The notes beneath the pieces were generated by a model. That model made no database searches and was not told where the DNA came from. It saw only the letters and a list, made by a program, of their open reading frames with translations. A program made the translations under genes and the position numbers. Positions 63,662 through 64,000 of a stretch of 64,000 nucleotides of DNA are shown here, one piece after another (within the stretch, counting starts at the first letter, position 1; every line of letters begins with the position of its first letter). Source of the stretch: Pseudomonas vanderleydeniana (GTDB lineage: Bacteria > Pseudomonadota > Gammaproteobacteria > Pseudomonadales > Pseudomonadaceae); NCBI RefSeq assembly GCF_014268755.2, contig NZ_CP077093.1, forward strand, positions 4,328,001-4,392,000, in the 5' to 3' direction.

Positions 63662-64000
63662 TTACTTCAGGTCTGCTGTTTCAGTTTGCCTCTGATTGAC
63701 ATGACTGATCTTGAACCAGATGGAGTACATCGCCGGCAGGAACACCAGCGTCACGATGGTTCCGACGAATGTGCCACCGATCAAGGTGTAAGCCAGAGTG
63801 CCCCAGAAGACCGAGTGCGTCAGCGGAATGAATGCCAGGATGGCCGCCAGTGCCGTCAGCAACACCGGGCGCGCCCGCTGTACCGTGGCTTCGATCACGG
63901 CCTCAAACGGATCAAGCCCTTCTTGTGTGTTGTGATGGATTTGTCCCATCAGGATCAGCGTATTACGCATCAGAATCCCCGACAGGGCGATCAGCCCGAC
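63662..64000 (-). CDS. C-terminal end of an RND efflux transporter permease
   Basis: A minus-strand frame entering from the right edge gives 112 residues with three membrane helices, including ALSGILMRNTLILM, RARPVLLTALAAILAFIPL and GTLAYTLIGGTFVGTIVTL. This is the last helical block of AcrB/MexB-type RND pumps. The N-terminal nine-tenths lie beyond the window. It uses the proton gradient to export drugs or metabolites across both membranes with partners not seen here. Confidence 0.92.
   Translation of the reverse strand, partial: VGLIALSGILMRNTLILMGQIHHNTQEGLDPFEAVIEATVQRARPVLLTALAAILAFIPLTHSVFWGTLAYTLIGGTFVGTIVTLVFLPAMYSIWFKISHVNQRQTETADLK

Overview
The window comes from a high-GC gamma-proteobacterium, almost certainly a Pseudomonas of the putida/fluorescens type. 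The signs are Pseudomonas REP pairs (38933-39040, 52775-52864), the kdgD - MFS - garD - aldehyde dehydrogenase sugar-acid operon, a broken MvaT-family gene, small DUF3077 and DUF6124 proteins, and the density of c-di-GMP, chemotaxis and two-component genes.

Layout. 1-8.9 kb is mixed metabolism: a DoxX gene, a YheO-like regulator with RidA, a sirtuin, an AraC regulator, a LysE exporter, a secreted PL7 alginate lyase, and a CrtI-like flavoenzyme/ferredoxin-reductase pair that faces a TetR gene across three palindromes. 8.9-21.2 kb is a one-direction sensory block: two diguanylate cyclases, an HD-GYP phosphodiesterase-type response regulator, two large hybrid histidine kinases and a chemoreceptor. 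21.4-34.6 kb holds an OmpR-type two-component pair, cytochrome b561, a fumarylacetoacetase-family hydrolase, a Fur-boxed TonB siderophore receptor, a DUF2857 gene, and a fatty-acid-type catabolic cluster (iron alcohol dehydrogenase, acyl-CoA dehydrogenase, 3-hydroxyacyl-CoA dehydrogenase) with a LysR regulator. 34.8-40.7 kb is the glucarate/galactarate operon leading to 2-oxoglutarate.

40.7-52.4 kb is an AT-richer accessory island dominated by probable phage defence. A DUF3800 protein plus a PD-(D/E)XK-like protein are preceded by strong RNA-like stem-loops and a tRNA-Ser 3'-end remnant. This module lies between two copies of the last ~450 bp of the aldehyde dehydrogenase gene and its terminator. 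Then come a DUF3077 gene, an mvaT pseudogene, a complete Hachiman system (hamA-hamB), a 901-residue NACHT NTPase with C-terminal pentapeptide repeats, and a DUF6124 gene. The DUF3077 and DUF6124 genes, unrelated in protein sequence, share a homologous 5' leader whose stems show compensatory changes.

52.8-64 kb returns to core-like sequence broken by small orphan genes, several of which look like toxin-immunity proteins. It also has LysR regulators, an NADPH:quinone-reductase-like enzyme, a tandem GFA pair, a MASE2 diguanylate cyclase, a beta-ketoacyl synthase fragment and the end of an RND efflux pump. A dispersed intergenic repeat (core like GGCAGCTATTGGCC) recurs from 40.9 to 60.9 kb. No rRNA, complete tRNA, CRISPR array, transposase or integrase was seen.
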